A stretch of 64,000 nucleotides of DNA from Ligilactobacillus pabuli (GCF_022836475.1 NZ_BQXH01000013.1:1-64000); one strand, 5' to 3'. Shown: positions 16,665 through 25,552, counted from the stretch's first letter. Notes: generated by a model not told the origin, from the letters alone. A program made the numbers and translations.

Positions 16665-17090
16665 TTAATTTGAACCAGCCCCACGATATTGCTTATCTAA
16701 GGTGCTTTCATTGAAAACCCGTTTTTTGCCATTGACTCGGCTTAAAGTGACTTGGCTTTCGCTCGTCAATCGGTCGCCGTTATAGACATCGACGCGCCAA
16801 GTTTGAATTGTTCTGCCAACATGCAATGGTGTGGCCTTGGCCAATATCGTTCCCTCAGTCACAGGTGCTAAGTGATGGGTCGTTAAATCAACGCCCACAA
16901 CAGTCGCATCTTCTGGGACATTTTGAGCGGCCCCGATACTAGCGGCAGTTTCCGCTAAAACTGCATTAATTCCACCATGAACAATTCCATAAGGTTGTTT
17001 AATTTCATCCGTCACATCAAGTGATATAATAGACTCGTTGGACGAGAGAGAAACTACCTTGATCCCGAGGAATGTTACTAAATCTGACAT
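16665..17090 (-). CDS. menI: hotdog-fold thioesterase, PaaI/MenI type (probable DHNA-CoA thioesterase)
   Basis: The 141-residue protein has the PaaI-like thioesterase pattern: YGIVHGGINAVLAETAASIGA contains the hotdog helix with its catalytic acidic residue, then VGVDLTTHHLAP. It should release 1,4-dihydroxy-2-naphthoate from its CoA ester, the step after MenB. That role is inferred mainly from divergent pairing with menB/menE. The start at 17090 is chosen over 17129 because the longer form would overlap the menB start and has no ribosome binding site. The start codons of menI and menB are only 32 bp apart. Confidence 0.85.
   Translation of the reverse strand: MSDLVTFLGIKVVSLSSNESIISLDVTDEIKQPYGIVHGGINAVLAETAASIGAAQNVPEDATVVGVDLTTHHLAPVTEGTILAKATPLHVGRTIQTWRVDVYNGDRLTSESQVTLSRVNGKKRVFNESTLDKQYRGAGSN
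17022..17030 (+). promoter_or_regulatory. extended -10 promoter candidate for menB-menE, inside menI
   Basis: TGATATAAT (TG-N-TATAAT) lies on the plus strand about 93 bp before the menB start, inside the antisense menI coding region. Because the two start codons are so close, the menB promoter must overlap menI. Confidence 0.5.
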
Positions 17091-17122
17091 AAAATTACCT
17101 ACTTTCGAAAGGATTGAATTAC

Positions 17123-17944
17123 ATGACATCTGTTAATTGGGAAAAAGTCAAAGACTACGAGGAGATTATCTTTGAAAGAGCTGATAAGATCGCCAAAATT
17201 ACGATCAATCGCCCCGAAAAGCGTAATGCCTTTACCCCAAATACTGTTGAAGAAATGATTGAAGCTTTCACGATCTGTCGTGACGATAGCTCGATCGGCG
17301 TGATCATCTTAACTGGAGCTGGCGACTTAGCCTTTTGTTCCGGCGGTGACCAAAGTGTCCGTGGTAACGGCGGTTACGTTGGCAAGGATAAGATCGCTCG
17401 CTTGAACGTTTTAGACCTGCAGCACTTGATCCGCATTATCCCTAAGCCAGTCGTTGCGATGGTTCGCGGCTGGTCCGTAGGCGGCGGTAACATTTTGCAA
17501 CTGGTCTGTGACTTAACTATTGCAGCTGACAACGCGAAGTTCGGCCAAACAGGTCCGAAGGTTGGAAGTTTCGATGCTGGTTACGGTTCTGGTTACTTGG
17601 GTCGGGTCATCGGCCATAAACGTGCTAAAGAAGTTTGGTTCTTAAACCACTTCTACACTGCCGAAGAAGCTTACCAAATGAACTGGATCAACAAAGTCGT
17701 ACCTTTGGCTGATGTTGAATCCGTCACCCTTGACTGGTGTAACGAAATGCTTGAAAAATCACCAACAGCCCTGCGCTTTATTAAAGCCGCAATGAATGCT
17801 GATACTGATGGTTTGGCTGGGATCCAACAACTTGGCGGAGACGCTACAATGTTATTTTACCAGACTGACGAGGGTAAAGAGGGTCGAGATGCTTTCAATG
17901 AAAAAAGAAAACCTGATTTCGACCAATTCCCTAAGTTCCCCTAA
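17123..17944 (+). CDS. menB: 1,4-dihydroxy-2-naphthoyl-CoA synthase
   Basis: The 273-residue crotonase-fold enzyme closes the second ring of menaquinone from o-succinylbenzoyl-CoA. MenB-specific motifs are visible: [56 protein letters not shown] and the C-terminal [15 protein letters not shown]. The ATG at 17123 has GAAAGGA nine bases upstream. It forms an operon with menE 12 bp downstream. The rest of the early pathway (menF, menD, menH, menC) is not in the window. Confidence 0.96.
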   Translation: MTSVNWEKVKDYEEIIFERADKIAKITINRPEKRNAFTPNTVEEMIEAFTICRDDSSIGVIILTGAGDLAFCSGGDQSVRGNGGYVGKDKIARLNVLDLQHLIRIIPKPVVAMVRGWSVGGGNILQLVCDLTIAADNAKFGQTGPKVGSFDAGYGSGYLGRVIGHKRAKEVWFLNHFYTAEEAYQMNWINKVVPLADVESVTLDWCNEMLEKSPTALRFIKAAMNADTDGLAGIQQLGGDATMLFYQTDEGKEGRDAFNEKRKPDFDQFPKFP

Positions 17945-17956
17945 GCTGGTGCATTG

Positions 17957-19405
17957 ATGGAAAACTGGATCAAAAAACAAGCTGCTCTTGCTCCAACTAG
18001 AACAGCAGTTACCAATGGAACAACCAGTCTGAGTTTTGCTCAACTGGCACAAACGACCGATCAACTGGACCGCAAGCTCGCCGCTTTAGGTGCGCTCAAG
18101 GAACAACGGGTCGCCTTATTAACGGATAACTCCCTGGCTGGTTATTTGACAGCGATGGCACTGTTAAATGCCGGAAAGACAATTGTCTGGTTAAACCGCC
18201 GACTTTCAGCTCAGGAATTAAATTACCAGTTAGCTGATAGCCAGGTCAACGTTTGTTTGTATGAGGACCAATTAGATGTGAACGGCTTAAACTGCCAGAC
18301 CATCTCATTGAGTCAAGTCAAAGCTACGCCGGAACAAGCATTTACTGCCTGTTCTGATTTTAACACAACCGCAGCCGCAAGTATCATGTATACGTCTGGA
18401 ACTACGGGTCAACCTAAAGGAGTCGTCCAAACTTTTGGCAACCACTTTAGTTCAGCGACCGCTTCGGCCCTAAACTTAGGTGTAACTCCTGCCGATGAAT
18501 GGCTTTGTACAGTCCCGATTTTTCATATCAGCGGCTTTTCGATCATGATGCGCGGGTTGATCTACGGGATGACTGTGCGCTTGACCAACCGCTTTGACGC
18601 GGAAGAAATTCACCAGATGCTGGTCAATGAACCGATCACGATGATCTCTGTTGTGCCTTACATGTTAAAGAAGCTCTTGGCTGTTAAACAAGCAGGTCAG
18701 GCTTCCTATAATCAACAGTTCCGCGGCATGTTACTGGGCGGCGGGCCGATCGACCAAGCCACGCTCAAGCAGTGCCAAGAGCTCAACATTTCCGTGGTGC
18801 AATCATACGGAATGACTGAAACCTGCTCACAGATCGTCGCCCTGTCGTTCACTGATGCTCCTCAACATATTGGCTCATCCGGCAAACCGCTCTTTTTGAC
18901 ACAGCTCAGATTAGCGGAAGACACTAATGAAATTCAGATCAAAACACCAGCACTCAGTCCGGCCTATCTTGGTCAACCCGAAAAACGGGCAGCTAAGACC
19001 ACAGCTGACGGCTGGTTCAAGACTGGTGACATTGGTCACTTTGACGCTGACGGCTTCCTGTACATTCACGGTCGCGGCGATGACATGATCATTTCAGGCG
19101 GGGAAAATATCTTTCCCGATGAAGTTGAAGCAGCCTATGCTCAGTGCCCGTTTGCCGCAGACATCGCTGTTATTGGGGTAAATGATGACCAGTGGGAACA
19201 AAAGCCCGTGGCGTTCGTGATTCCCAATGAACAAACGCTGTTAGCCCGCGACTTGATCGATTACGGCCGCGAACGTTTGGCACATTATAAGGTACCGAAG
19301 AACTTTTACTTGATCGACCAATTTCCCCGGAATGCCAGCGGTAAATTGCAACGCTTCAAGTTGAGACAATTTTTAGATGAACACCGTGCTAAAGAATTAG
19401 AATAA
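17957..19405 (+). CDS. menE: o-succinylbenzoate--CoA ligase
   Basis: The 482-residue member of the ANL adenylating superfamily makes o-succinylbenzoyl-CoA, the substrate of MenB. Visible motifs: P-loop SIMYTSGTTGQPKGV, A5-like YGMTETCS, A7/A8 GWFKTGDIGHFDADGFLYIHGRGDDMI, and the C-terminal catalytic lysine in NASGKLQRFK. The assignment as MenE rather than another acyl-CoA ligase rests on the motif set and the tight coupling to menB. The ribosome binding site is weak, consistent with translational coupling. Confidence 0.93.
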   Translation: MENWIKKQAALAPTRTAVTNGTTSLSFAQLAQTTDQLDRKLAALGALKEQRVALLTDNSLAGYLTAMALLNAGKTIVWLNRRLSAQELNYQLADSQVNVCLYEDQLDVNGLNCQTISLSQVKATPEQAFTACSDFNTTAAASIMYTSGTTGQPKGVVQTFGNHFSSATASALNLGVTPADEWLCTVPIFHISGFSIMMRGLIYGMTVRLTNRFDAEEIHQMLVNEPITMISVVPYMLKKLLAVKQAGQASYNQQFRGMLLGGGPIDQATLKQCQELNISVVQSYGMTETCSQIVALSFTDAPQHIGSSGKPLFLTQLRLAEDTNEIQIKTPALSPAYLGQPEKRAAKTTADGWFKTGDIGHFDADGFLYIHGRGDDMIISGGENIFPDEVEAAYAQCPFAADIAVIGVNDDQWEQKPVAFVIPNEQTLLARDLIDYGRERLAHYKVPKNFYLIDQFPRNASGKLQRFKLRQFLDEHRAKELE

Positions 19406-19474
19406 CTATTTCTGTCCTAAACTAATAACGACACAAATTTACTGCTACTCTGTTTTTGAAAAGGAGATGTTTTT

Positions 19475-20503
19475 TTGACTGTTAAAATGAATGCGATCGG
19501 TTTTTATGAATCTTTACCCCTTAACGCTCCGGAAAGCCTGATTGATCTTTGTATTGATCGTCCAAGCGCCACAGGTCACGACATCCTAGTCCAAATCTCG
19601 GCGATCTCTGTTAATCCAATTGACATCGCTGTTCGGACTGGTAATCAAGAGAAAACTGCTGAACCGCACATTTTAGGGTTTGATGCCGTGGGAACTGTCG
19701 TTGAAACCGGCTCTGACGTTACCCTATTCAAAACAGGTGACCGTGTCTATTACGCCGGTTCATACAGCCGTCCTGGCAGTTATGCTGATTACCAGCTAGT
19801 TGATGAACGCATCGCTGCTTTAGCTCCCCAAAAACTAGATAATGTGAACGCTGCGGCCATGCCGCTGACGACCTTGACTGCTTGGGAAGCTTTATTTGAA
19901 CAGATGGGGATCGATCCTGACGCTCAAGAGACTAACCATCAAAAAACGATCCTGATCATCAATGGTGCCGGCGGAGTAGGTTCGATTGCGACTCAGTTAG
20001 CACACTATGCCGGCCTGCACGTAATTGCGAGTGCATCACGTCCGGAAACAAAGCAGTGGGCCTTGCAACATGGTGCCGATGAGATCGTTGATCATCATCA
20101 AAACTTGGTCGATGAAGTCCATCAGCTAGGTCATAAAGAAGTCGACTATATTTTCGAACTTAATAATCTCGACAATCACTGGGATGAAATGGCCGCTTTG
20201 ATCGCACCAAATGGTAAGATGTGTTCTATCACCAGCAATAAAAAGCCGCTCGACTTGACTGTTTTAAAGCGCAAACGGGTCACCTTTGCCTGGGAGTGGA
20301 TGTTTGCCAAGTCATTTTATCAAACGGATGACTTAAGCAGCCAGCACGAAATTTTGCAACAGGCTGCCCATCTCTTTGATAGTGGGATCATCCGGAGTAC
20401 CGTTTATCAAACGATCAACGGGATCAATGCTACAACTCTCAAAAAAGCGCAAGCTGTCCTCGAAAGCGGACATAGTATCGGTAAGATCGTGTTAACCAAA
20501 TAA
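19475..20503 (+). CDS. MDR-family zinc-type alcohol dehydrogenase-like / quinone oxidoreductase
   Basis: The 342-residue NAD(P)-dependent oxidoreductase has the medium-chain dehydrogenase fold: a GroES-like N-terminal domain (ILGFDAVGTVVETG, GDRVYYAGSYSRPGSYADY) and a Rossmann domain with IINGAGGVGSIATQLAHYAG. The structural zinc cysteines are absent, as in quinone oxidoreductases of the ZTA1 or YhdH-like groups. The start is a TTG with AAGGAG eight bases upstream. It lies 70 bp behind menE, and a strong terminator closes the unit after it. Confidence 0.88.
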   Translation: MTVKMNAIGFYESLPLNAPESLIDLCIDRPSATGHDILVQISAISVNPIDIAVRTGNQEKTAEPHILGFDAVGTVVETGSDVTLFKTGDRVYYAGSYSRPGSYADYQLVDERIAALAPQKLDNVNAAAMPLTTLTAWEALFEQMGIDPDAQETNHQKTILIINGAGGVGSIATQLAHYAGLHVIASASRPETKQWALQHGADEIVDHHQNLVDEVHQLGHKEVDYIFELNNLDNHWDEMAALIAPNGKMCSITSNKKPLDLTVLKRKRVTFAWEWMFAKSFYQTDDLSSQHEILQQAAHLFDSGIIRSTVYQTINGINATTLKKAQAVLESGHSIGKIVLTK

Positions 20504-20541
20504 ACTAAACGGGGAATCAATCAAGTTCTCCGCAAAAATTA

Positions 20542-20593
20542 AACTAGGATAAGACAATACCATTTTGGAGGTTGTCTTATCCTAGTTTTTTTA
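20542..20593 (+). terminator. terminator after the MDR oxidoreductase
   Basis: A perfect 16-bp stem (20542-20557 with 20572-20587) is followed by a run of T residues. Confidence 0.95.
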
Positions 20594-20644
20594 GTATCGG
20601 TAGATATTGCTTTACTCACTTAGTGTCCACGAGACCCAAATTTG

Positions 20645-20768
20645 CAAAAGTTACGTGTACAGTGTGAGTTCTGTAGACACTAGTATGCGAAAGTTATGTG
20701 TACAGCCGGTTCTGTAGACACTAATATGTGAAAGTTACGTGTACAGCTGGTTCTGTAGACATTACTTT
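20645..20768. repeat. three 41-bp palindromic repeats (GTGTACAG..CTGTAGAC type)
   Basis: Three units of about 41 bp, each with GTGTACAG, a 6-8 nt centre and CTGTAGACA, joined by a (G)AAAGTTAYGT spacer. The same unit occurs in the opposite orientation at 49482-49668. Confidence 0.88.
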
Positions 20769-20820
20769 ATCCAAATTTCGACGCTAGCAAATTCACTCTT
20801 CCAGCAAAAATTGCAAAAGA

Positions 20821-20862
20821 AAAACGACTATCGCCCACTAATGTAATGAACAACAGTCGCTA
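20821..20862 (-). terminator. terminator of the fchA-folD operon
   Basis: On the minus strand CGACTGTTGTTC pairs with GGGCGATAGTCG (several G-U pairs), followed by TTTTTC. Confidence 0.65.
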
Positions 20863-20874
20863 TTTAATTTGTTA

Positions 20875-20925
20875 TTCGAGCTCCGTGCAGCAAGCGATTC
20901 CGCTTAGTCACGCTCCGCTCTGCTT
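20875..20925 (-). repeat. internally deleted nested-stem repeat, overlapping the folD stop (locus 5)
   Basis: Both ends are present (AGCAGAGCGGAGCGTG in sense, and GGAATCGCTTGCTGCACGGA with AGCTCGAATAA), but the central hairpin is missing. The folD stop codon and last codons (RAERD) are encoded by the left end of the element. Confidence 0.75.
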
Positions 20926-21749
20926 AAAATTTGTGCCGTTCGTTCCGCTAACAAGGCCGTGGTGACCGCTCCAATCCCGCCAGGAACTGGTGTGATAGCC
21001 CGTACCTTCTGGGATACCGCCGCAAAGTCAACGTCGCCACGCAACTTACCTGCAGCATCGTAGTTAGTGCCCACATCGATCACGATTGCATCTGCAGCAA
21101 CCATCTCAGCTGTCAGCAGATCTAATTGCCCCGTCGCTGTGATCACTATGTCGGCTCCCCGAGTAGCAGCAGCCAAATCAGTCGTGGAACTATCGCAGAC
21201 TGTCAACGTAGCGCTGCGATCTAACAAGAGGTTCGCTAAAGGCCGGCCAACGGTCAAACTATCTCCAACCAACGTCACTCTTGCCCCGCGCAATTCAATT
21301 TGATAAAAGTCCAAGAGTGCTAAGACAGCGGCAGCTGTTAATGGCACAAGGTCTTCTGGACGCGGAGAAACAGACCGGCCAAGATTGACTCGCGTGTTTC
21401 CGTCGATATCTTTAGCAGGATCCAATAATTCTTGGACCTGGGCTGCTGGTAAACTAGCAGGTAACGGCTCCAAAATTAAGATAGCTGTGATTTCTGGTGC
21501 GTGGTTCAAGCGCTCGATCGTTTGCTTTAACTGCGACAAATTCGTTTGCTGGTCTAATTCGACTGGCTGAACCTCGATCCCCACTTGCTGCAAAACTTTA
21601 CTGGCACTCCGTTGATATCCCAATGCTGCCGAGTCGTCACCAACGCGAACCATCGCAACGCACGGCTTAGCCCGGGACTGAGCAGTCAGTTCTGTTGCAT
21701 GGGCTAACAAGGCTTGTGCAACTGGCTTGCCTTTGAGTAGTTTGCTCAC
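20904..21749 (-). CDS. folD: bifunctional methylenetetrahydrofolate dehydrogenase/cyclohydrolase
   Basis: The 281-residue FolD interconverts 5,10-methylene-, methenyl- and 10-formyl-tetrahydrofolate. Recognised from KDIDGNTRVNLGR, LVGDSLTVGRPLANLLL (Rossmann part), VIDVGTNYD and TPVPGGIGAVTTALL. The catalytic Tyr/Lys segment reads GYQRSASK, giving a Tyr-to-Lys spacing of six rather than four, as in a divergent FolD subgroup. The start is a GTG that overlaps the TGA of the preceding gene by four bases. Its last codons come from a repeat element, so the C-terminus may have been altered by insertion. Confidence 0.93.
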   Translation of the reverse strand: MSKLLKGKPVAQALLAHATELTAQSRAKPCVAMVRVGDDSAALGYQRSASKVLQQVGIEVQPVELDQQTNLSQLKQTIERLNHAPEITAILILEPLPASLPAAQVQELLDPAKDIDGNTRVNLGRSVSPRPEDLVPLTAAAVLALLDFYQIELRGARVTLVGDSLTVGRPLANLLLDRSATLTVCDSSTTDLAAATRGADIVITATGQLDLLTAEMVAADAIVIDVGTNYDAAGKLRGDVDFAAVSQKVRAITPVPGGIGAVTTALLAERTAQILSRAERD

Positions 21750-22366
21750 ACTTCTTCACCCCGGGCAGCTTTTTGCATAGCAGGATATAAACTAGCACTG
21801 ATTTTTAAGCCGGCTGCTAAAGTTTCATCAGTCGCTTGGTTTAAACGGTCAGCTTCCGCTTGATCTTTCATCATCCGTGTATTTTCATAAACGTTTAACA
21901 CTGAAGCTTTTAAAGCTGCTTCAGCCAAAGCTGTCCCACTGCCAATATCACTTAATAGTGATTTGGACGAATATTCTTTCATCTCATTTAACTGAGTCAA
22001 AATCTTTGTAGCAGTTTGTGCAATCTTTAACGGTGGTTCTGCCGCAACGATCAACGCTTGCAACATCGCAGCTGCACGCTTGCTCTTTTCAGCCTCCGTT
22101 TGCTTAGGCAGCTGCAATACTTCCGTAAAAGCAGCAAAAGATTTTTCATCTTCTTCAATTAGTGAGATCATTTTAGTTCGGCTGATGGCCATTTCAGCCA
22201 ATAATTCTGTTAAGCGCGGGTCAGTGACCTTGGCTTGACGAATGTGTCCTACCATTTCACCTAAGGCGCTGCTTAATGCTCCGACTAAGGCTGCAGTTGA
22301 ACCGCCGCCTGGAGTTGGAGCTGCCGAAGCTAAGTCGGCAGTAAATTCTGAAATTGTTTGTGACAT
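21746..22366 (-). CDS. fchA: formiminotransferase-cyclodeaminase-like protein (FchA, methenyl-THF cyclohydrolase family)
   Basis: The 206-residue helical protein has the cyclodeaminase/cyclohydrolase signature TPGGGSTAALVGALSSALGEMVG near the N-terminus and the LNEMKEYSSKSLLSDIGSG segment at about 130-148. The family converts 5,10-methenyl-THF to 10-formyl-THF or deaminates formimino-THF. The direct overlap with folD suggests a two-protein folate C1 module. AGGAG-like GGAGCGAAAAGAA precedes the ATG. Confidence 0.93.
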   Translation of the reverse strand: MSQTISEFTADLASAAPTPGGGSTAALVGALSSALGEMVGHIRQAKVTDPRLTELLAEMAISRTKMISLIEEDEKSFAAFTEVLQLPKQTEAEKSKRAAAMLQALIVAAEPPLKIAQTATKILTQLNEMKEYSSKSLLSDIGSGTALAEAALKASVLNVYENTRMMKDQAEADRLNQATDETLAAGLKISASLYPAMQKAARGEEV

Positions 22367-22468
22367 TTCTTTTCGCTCCCATCTTGACTGTCCGTTCCAA
22401 TTAGCTGGCCAAGCAGCTAAGACCGGTACTTTTCTTATATCACAACTTTACCATTATCTGCAACAAAA

Positions 22469-22590
22469 TCACAGAGCGGAAAAACTCGTTTAGAAGACGA
22501 GCATTAAGGAGCAAGGGGCTTAAATGCGGTTCCGGCATTAAAGGCCCCTGCTTTTTAAGCGGAATCTTCTGAGTTTTGGAGCTCGACTAT
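22469..22590 (+). repeat. nested-stem repeat element, type C arms (locus 6a)
   Basis: Complete copy. Arms AAAACTC-GTTT-AGAAGA and TCTTCT-GAGTTTT. The inner hairpin GGGGCTTAAATGC pairs with GCATTAAAGGCCCC. It is antisense to both neighbouring genes. Confidence 0.93.
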
Positions 22591-22593
22591 ATT

Positions 22594-22711
22594 CACAGAG
22601 CGAAGTGAAACGGGAGAAAGTGAGCACCATCGGGACCAAGGAGTTAATGCGGTTTCGGCATTGACCCTGGGTTTGGATGGGCGGAGCTTTCTGTTTCACG
22701 CAGCTCGACTA
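22594..22711 (+). repeat. nested-stem repeat element, type A arms (locus 6b)
   Basis: Arms GTGAAAC-GGG-AGAAAG and CTTTCT-GTTTCAC pair. The inner hairpin is partly decayed outside the AATGC loop. Confidence 0.9.
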
Positions 22712-22715
22712 ACAA

Positions 22716-22836
22716 TCACAGGGCGGAAAAACTCGTTTAGAAGACGAGCATTAAGGAGCAAGGGGCTTAAATGCGGTTTCGGCATTAAAGGCCCTTGCTT
22801 TTTAAGCGGAATCTTCTGAGTTTTGGAGCTCAACTA
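22716..22836 (+). repeat. nested-stem repeat element, type C arms, near-duplicate of locus 6a (6c)
   Basis: It differs from the copy at 22469 at only a few positions (for example GGTTTCG against GGTTCCG in the loop, and CCCTTGC against CCCCTGC). The two flank a type A copy, which suggests recent gene conversion or duplication. Confidence 0.92.
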
Positions 22837-22864
22837 TAAAACAAACACTCCAACTTGGAAAAAT

Positions 22865-22894
22865 AAAAAACGCAGCTCATTTCACCGCGTTTTT
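22865..22894 (-). terminator. terminator of the MFS transporter gene
   Basis: On the minus strand AAAACGC..GCGTTTTTT forms a short stem followed by T residues, directly after the transporter stop. Confidence 0.75.
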
Positions 22895-22903
22895 CTGTCT
22901 GAC

Positions 22904-24106
22904 TTATTTAACTAATGAGTCCCCACCCTTAGGCGAACTGATCATAAAGGTAAAGGCAAACGATACCGCTAAGAAAACGGCGACAATCAAATATGGGTAC
23001 GATGGATGCAGATCCAAGAAGTACCCAGAAATTAACGGACCAACCACGTTTCCTACACTAGTTAACGACATATTTAAGCCGTTAATAAAGCCTTGGTTTC
23101 TTGGACTCAGTTTCGTTAACATGGTCGTAATTGCTGGACGGATCAAGTCAAATGCTTCAAACACCAGTAGTGTGGCCAAAATAACGCCAACTTTTGTTTG
23201 TGCCCGTAAGATCCACACTGTTCCGATCAGTGAAATCAAGAAACAATATCTGATCAAACGTTTTTCAGTCAGTTTTGACACCAGCCAGTCAAACATTGCA
23301 ACCTGTAAGAACAGTGACAAAACACCGTTTAATGTCAACACGAGCGCAATGTTATTCAAACTAAAGTGGTAGACTTGGTTGACGAACAAACTATAGATAC
23401 TTTCAAAGCCTTGCAAACCAAAGGATGAAACGAAGATCAATACGAATAAGATAATTCCTGACTTACCTAAGACCTTCAACATATCGTCATCATGATGAAG
23501 CGCACCTTCGACGTCCATGGTAACATCTTGCTCACCCAAGTGCTGGTCTTCCAGGCCCTTGGGTAACATGAAGTACATGGCGATCATACTAACGATGCCC
23601 AAGACACCCGCCGTCCAAAACGGGGCTTTATAATCAATATTTGCTAACAAACCACCGATCCCAGGTCCCAAGATCAAACCGCCTGAAAAAGCAGCGGATA
23701 ACCACCCGATCACCCGAGCCCGGTCTTTTTTCGTAGTAATATCAGCGGCTAAGGCCATTTCAGTGGGAACGACCATGGCAGCGGAAATTCCTCCAATCAC
23801 CCGAGAAACATCAAAGAGCGCCAGCTGATTCGTGACTGCGAACAGAAATTCTGAAACAGTAAACAAAAACAGTCCTAAGACTAAAATTGGTTTTCGTCCA
23901 ATTCGATCAGAAATCTTACCAATGATCGGTGACGCAATAAATTGCGCAAACGCGAATAAAGCATTCATCACACCCATACTAAAGGCTGACAAGTGAAGCT
24001 CATTCCGCAAAAATGGCATGACCGGGATCACAATACTAATTCCTAAACAAATCAGAAATTCACTCAGAATCAAGATAAAAATTGCACGTTTAACTGTTTT
24101 TGACAA
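22904..24106 (-). CDS. MFS transporter, DHA1 (drug:H+ antiporter) type
   Basis: The 400-residue protein has about 12 membrane helices. It carries the MFS motif A SDRIGRKPILVLGL after helix 2, the antiporter motif C-like GLILGPGIGGLLA in helix 5, and a charged cytoplasmic centre (about residues 185-205). It resembles tetracycline/multidrug efflux pumps of the TetA/Bcr group; the substrate is unknown. The start is a TTG with GGGGGAG upstream. Monocistronic. Confidence 0.92.
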   Translation of the reverse strand: MSKTVKRAIFILILSEFLICLGISIVIPVMPFLRNELHLSAFSMGVMNALFAFAQFIASPIIGKISDRIGRKPILVLGLFLFTVSEFLFAVTNQLALFDVSRVIGGISAAMVVPTEMALAADITTKKDRARVIGWLSAAFSGGLILGPGIGGLLANIDYKAPFWTAGVLGIVSMIAMYFMLPKGLEDQHLGEQDVTMDVEGALHHDDDMLKVLGKSGIILFVLIFVSSFGLQGFESIYSLFVNQVYHFSLNNIALVLTLNGVLSLFLQVAMFDWLVSKLTEKRLIRYCFLISLIGTVWILRAQTKVGVILATLLVFEAFDLIRPAITTMLTKLSPRNQGFINGLNMSLTSVGNVVGPLISGYFLDLHPSYPYLIVAVFLAVSFAFTFMISSPKGGDSLVK

Positions 24107-24399
24107 CTAATCTCCCCCTATTTTAATTGGTATTTTAAAGTTATTAAACAAGCAGTTAACAGTCGGAATTCACTCATACCACGCTTTTCAAGCATCGTAC
24201 TTGTAAAGGAAACCGAACATTAACTGTTTTTTATAGTTTTTTATTTGTCTAAACCATAATAGTATAACAAAAAAATTCAAGTCAAGTCTACCTTAGTTCA
24301 TTTTTTCTAGCAAATCTTTTGCGTCTGTCCTACTGTCCGTTATATGATGAAGATAGTTATTTTTCAAATTTTTAATTAAAAATAAGGCAGGCGAAAATA

Positions 24400-25267
24400 A
24401 TGAAAATTGGATTTATTGGAACAGGTGTAATGGGCAAGGCAATCGTTAAAAACCTCATGAAAGCCGGACATGAGTTAACCGTCTATAATCGCACCAAAGC
24501 AAAAACTGACGAACTAGTTGCTGCAGGCGCCACATGGGCAGACAGTCCACAAGCAGTCGCAAAGGTCAGCCAGGTCGTCTTTTCGATGGTGGGTTTTCCC
24601 GCGGATGTCCGCCAAATTTATTTTGGTGAAACTGGTCTTCTCGCTGGAAGTCAACCAGGAACCGTTTTAGTCGACCTCACGACTAGCGAACCGGCTTTAG
24701 CTGCTGAAATTGCAGAACAAGGGCAAGCTCAAGGACTCGGAATCCTAGATGCTCCCGTTTCCGGCGGCGATATCGGGGGCAAAAAATGCCACTTTAACCA
24801 TTATGGTCGGTGGTGCAGCTGAAACTTTCCAACAAATTGAACCGCTCTTTGCTCAAATTGGTCAGCAAGCGACCCTCTTTGGTCCAGCAGGCAGTGGACA
24901 GCATGCCAAGATGGCTAACCAGATCATGATCGCCGGAACGATGACAGGCTTAACAGAAACCTTACTGTATGCTAAGGCAGCCGGACTAGACCCGGAAAAA
25001 GTACTCAGTACTCTCAGTTCTGGCGGCGCTCAAAACTGGAGTTTATCCAATTATGGCCCCCGGATCTTAAAAGATGATTACACTCCCGGCTTTTTCGCGC
25101 GGCATTTCTTAAAAGATCTGCGGATCGCCTTAAAAGAAGCCAACAATATGGGTCTTGACTTAAAAGCGACTGCTCAAGCAACACGACTCTATGAAGTCAT
25201 GGTTGACGTTTACGGCTTAGGCGACCAAGGGACACAAGGCCTGATCAATACCTATCCGCATCAATAA
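24400..25267 (+). pseudogene. NAD(P)-dependent beta-hydroxyacid dehydrogenase (GarR/HibD family), frameshifted
   Basis: Two overlapping reading frames make one family-length protein of about 289 residues. The first (24400-24822) has the Rossmann start MKIGFIGTGVMGKAIVKNLMKAGH and the substrate motif LDAPVSGGDIG. The second frame continues exactly from there with AKNATLTIMVGGA, then GSGQHAKMANQIMIAG containing the catalytic lysine region (KMANQ), and the helical C-terminal domain. The break is in a run of five G at 24775-24779; four G would restore one frame. The family oxidises 3-hydroxyisobutyrate, tartronate semialdehyde or similar. It may be a sequencing error or a real phase-variable or inactivated gene. 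Confidence 0.9.
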
Positions 25268-25280
25268 AGGAGCATAACTA

Positions 25281-25520
25281 GTGAAATTAATTTCTACCAG
25301 TCCAATGCATCACCTCTTGTTATTTGTGATTGCGATCATCTTCATTCTTGACGGTTGTTGGCAGCTGTTAAAAGGTGCCACTAGTCTGATTCGTCGCTAT
25401 CGCCAACAACAACGTGCCAATGAACCAGCAGTTTCTGTCAGCTGGTTCCAAATTCTTTTGGGTGCGACCATGTTACTGGCAGGCTGTATCTTGCTTTTCA
25501 GCGCCATCACTGGTCCTTAA
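25281..25520 (+). CDS. small two-helix membrane protein of unknown function
   Basis: The 79-residue protein has two hydrophobic segments (about 9-30 and 53-76) separated by a basic, Gln-rich loop (RRYRQQQR). The start is a GTG with AAAGGAG eight bases upstream; the gene begins 13 bp after the dehydrogenase stop and is presumably cotranscribed with it. I do not recognise the family. Confidence 0.75.
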   Translation: MKLISTSPMHHLLLFVIAIIFILDGCWQLLKGATSLIRRYRQQQRANEPAVSVSWFQILLGATMLLAGCILLFSAITGP

Positions 25521-25552
25521 CAGCTTCACCCTACCCAACTAAGCAAACAAAC

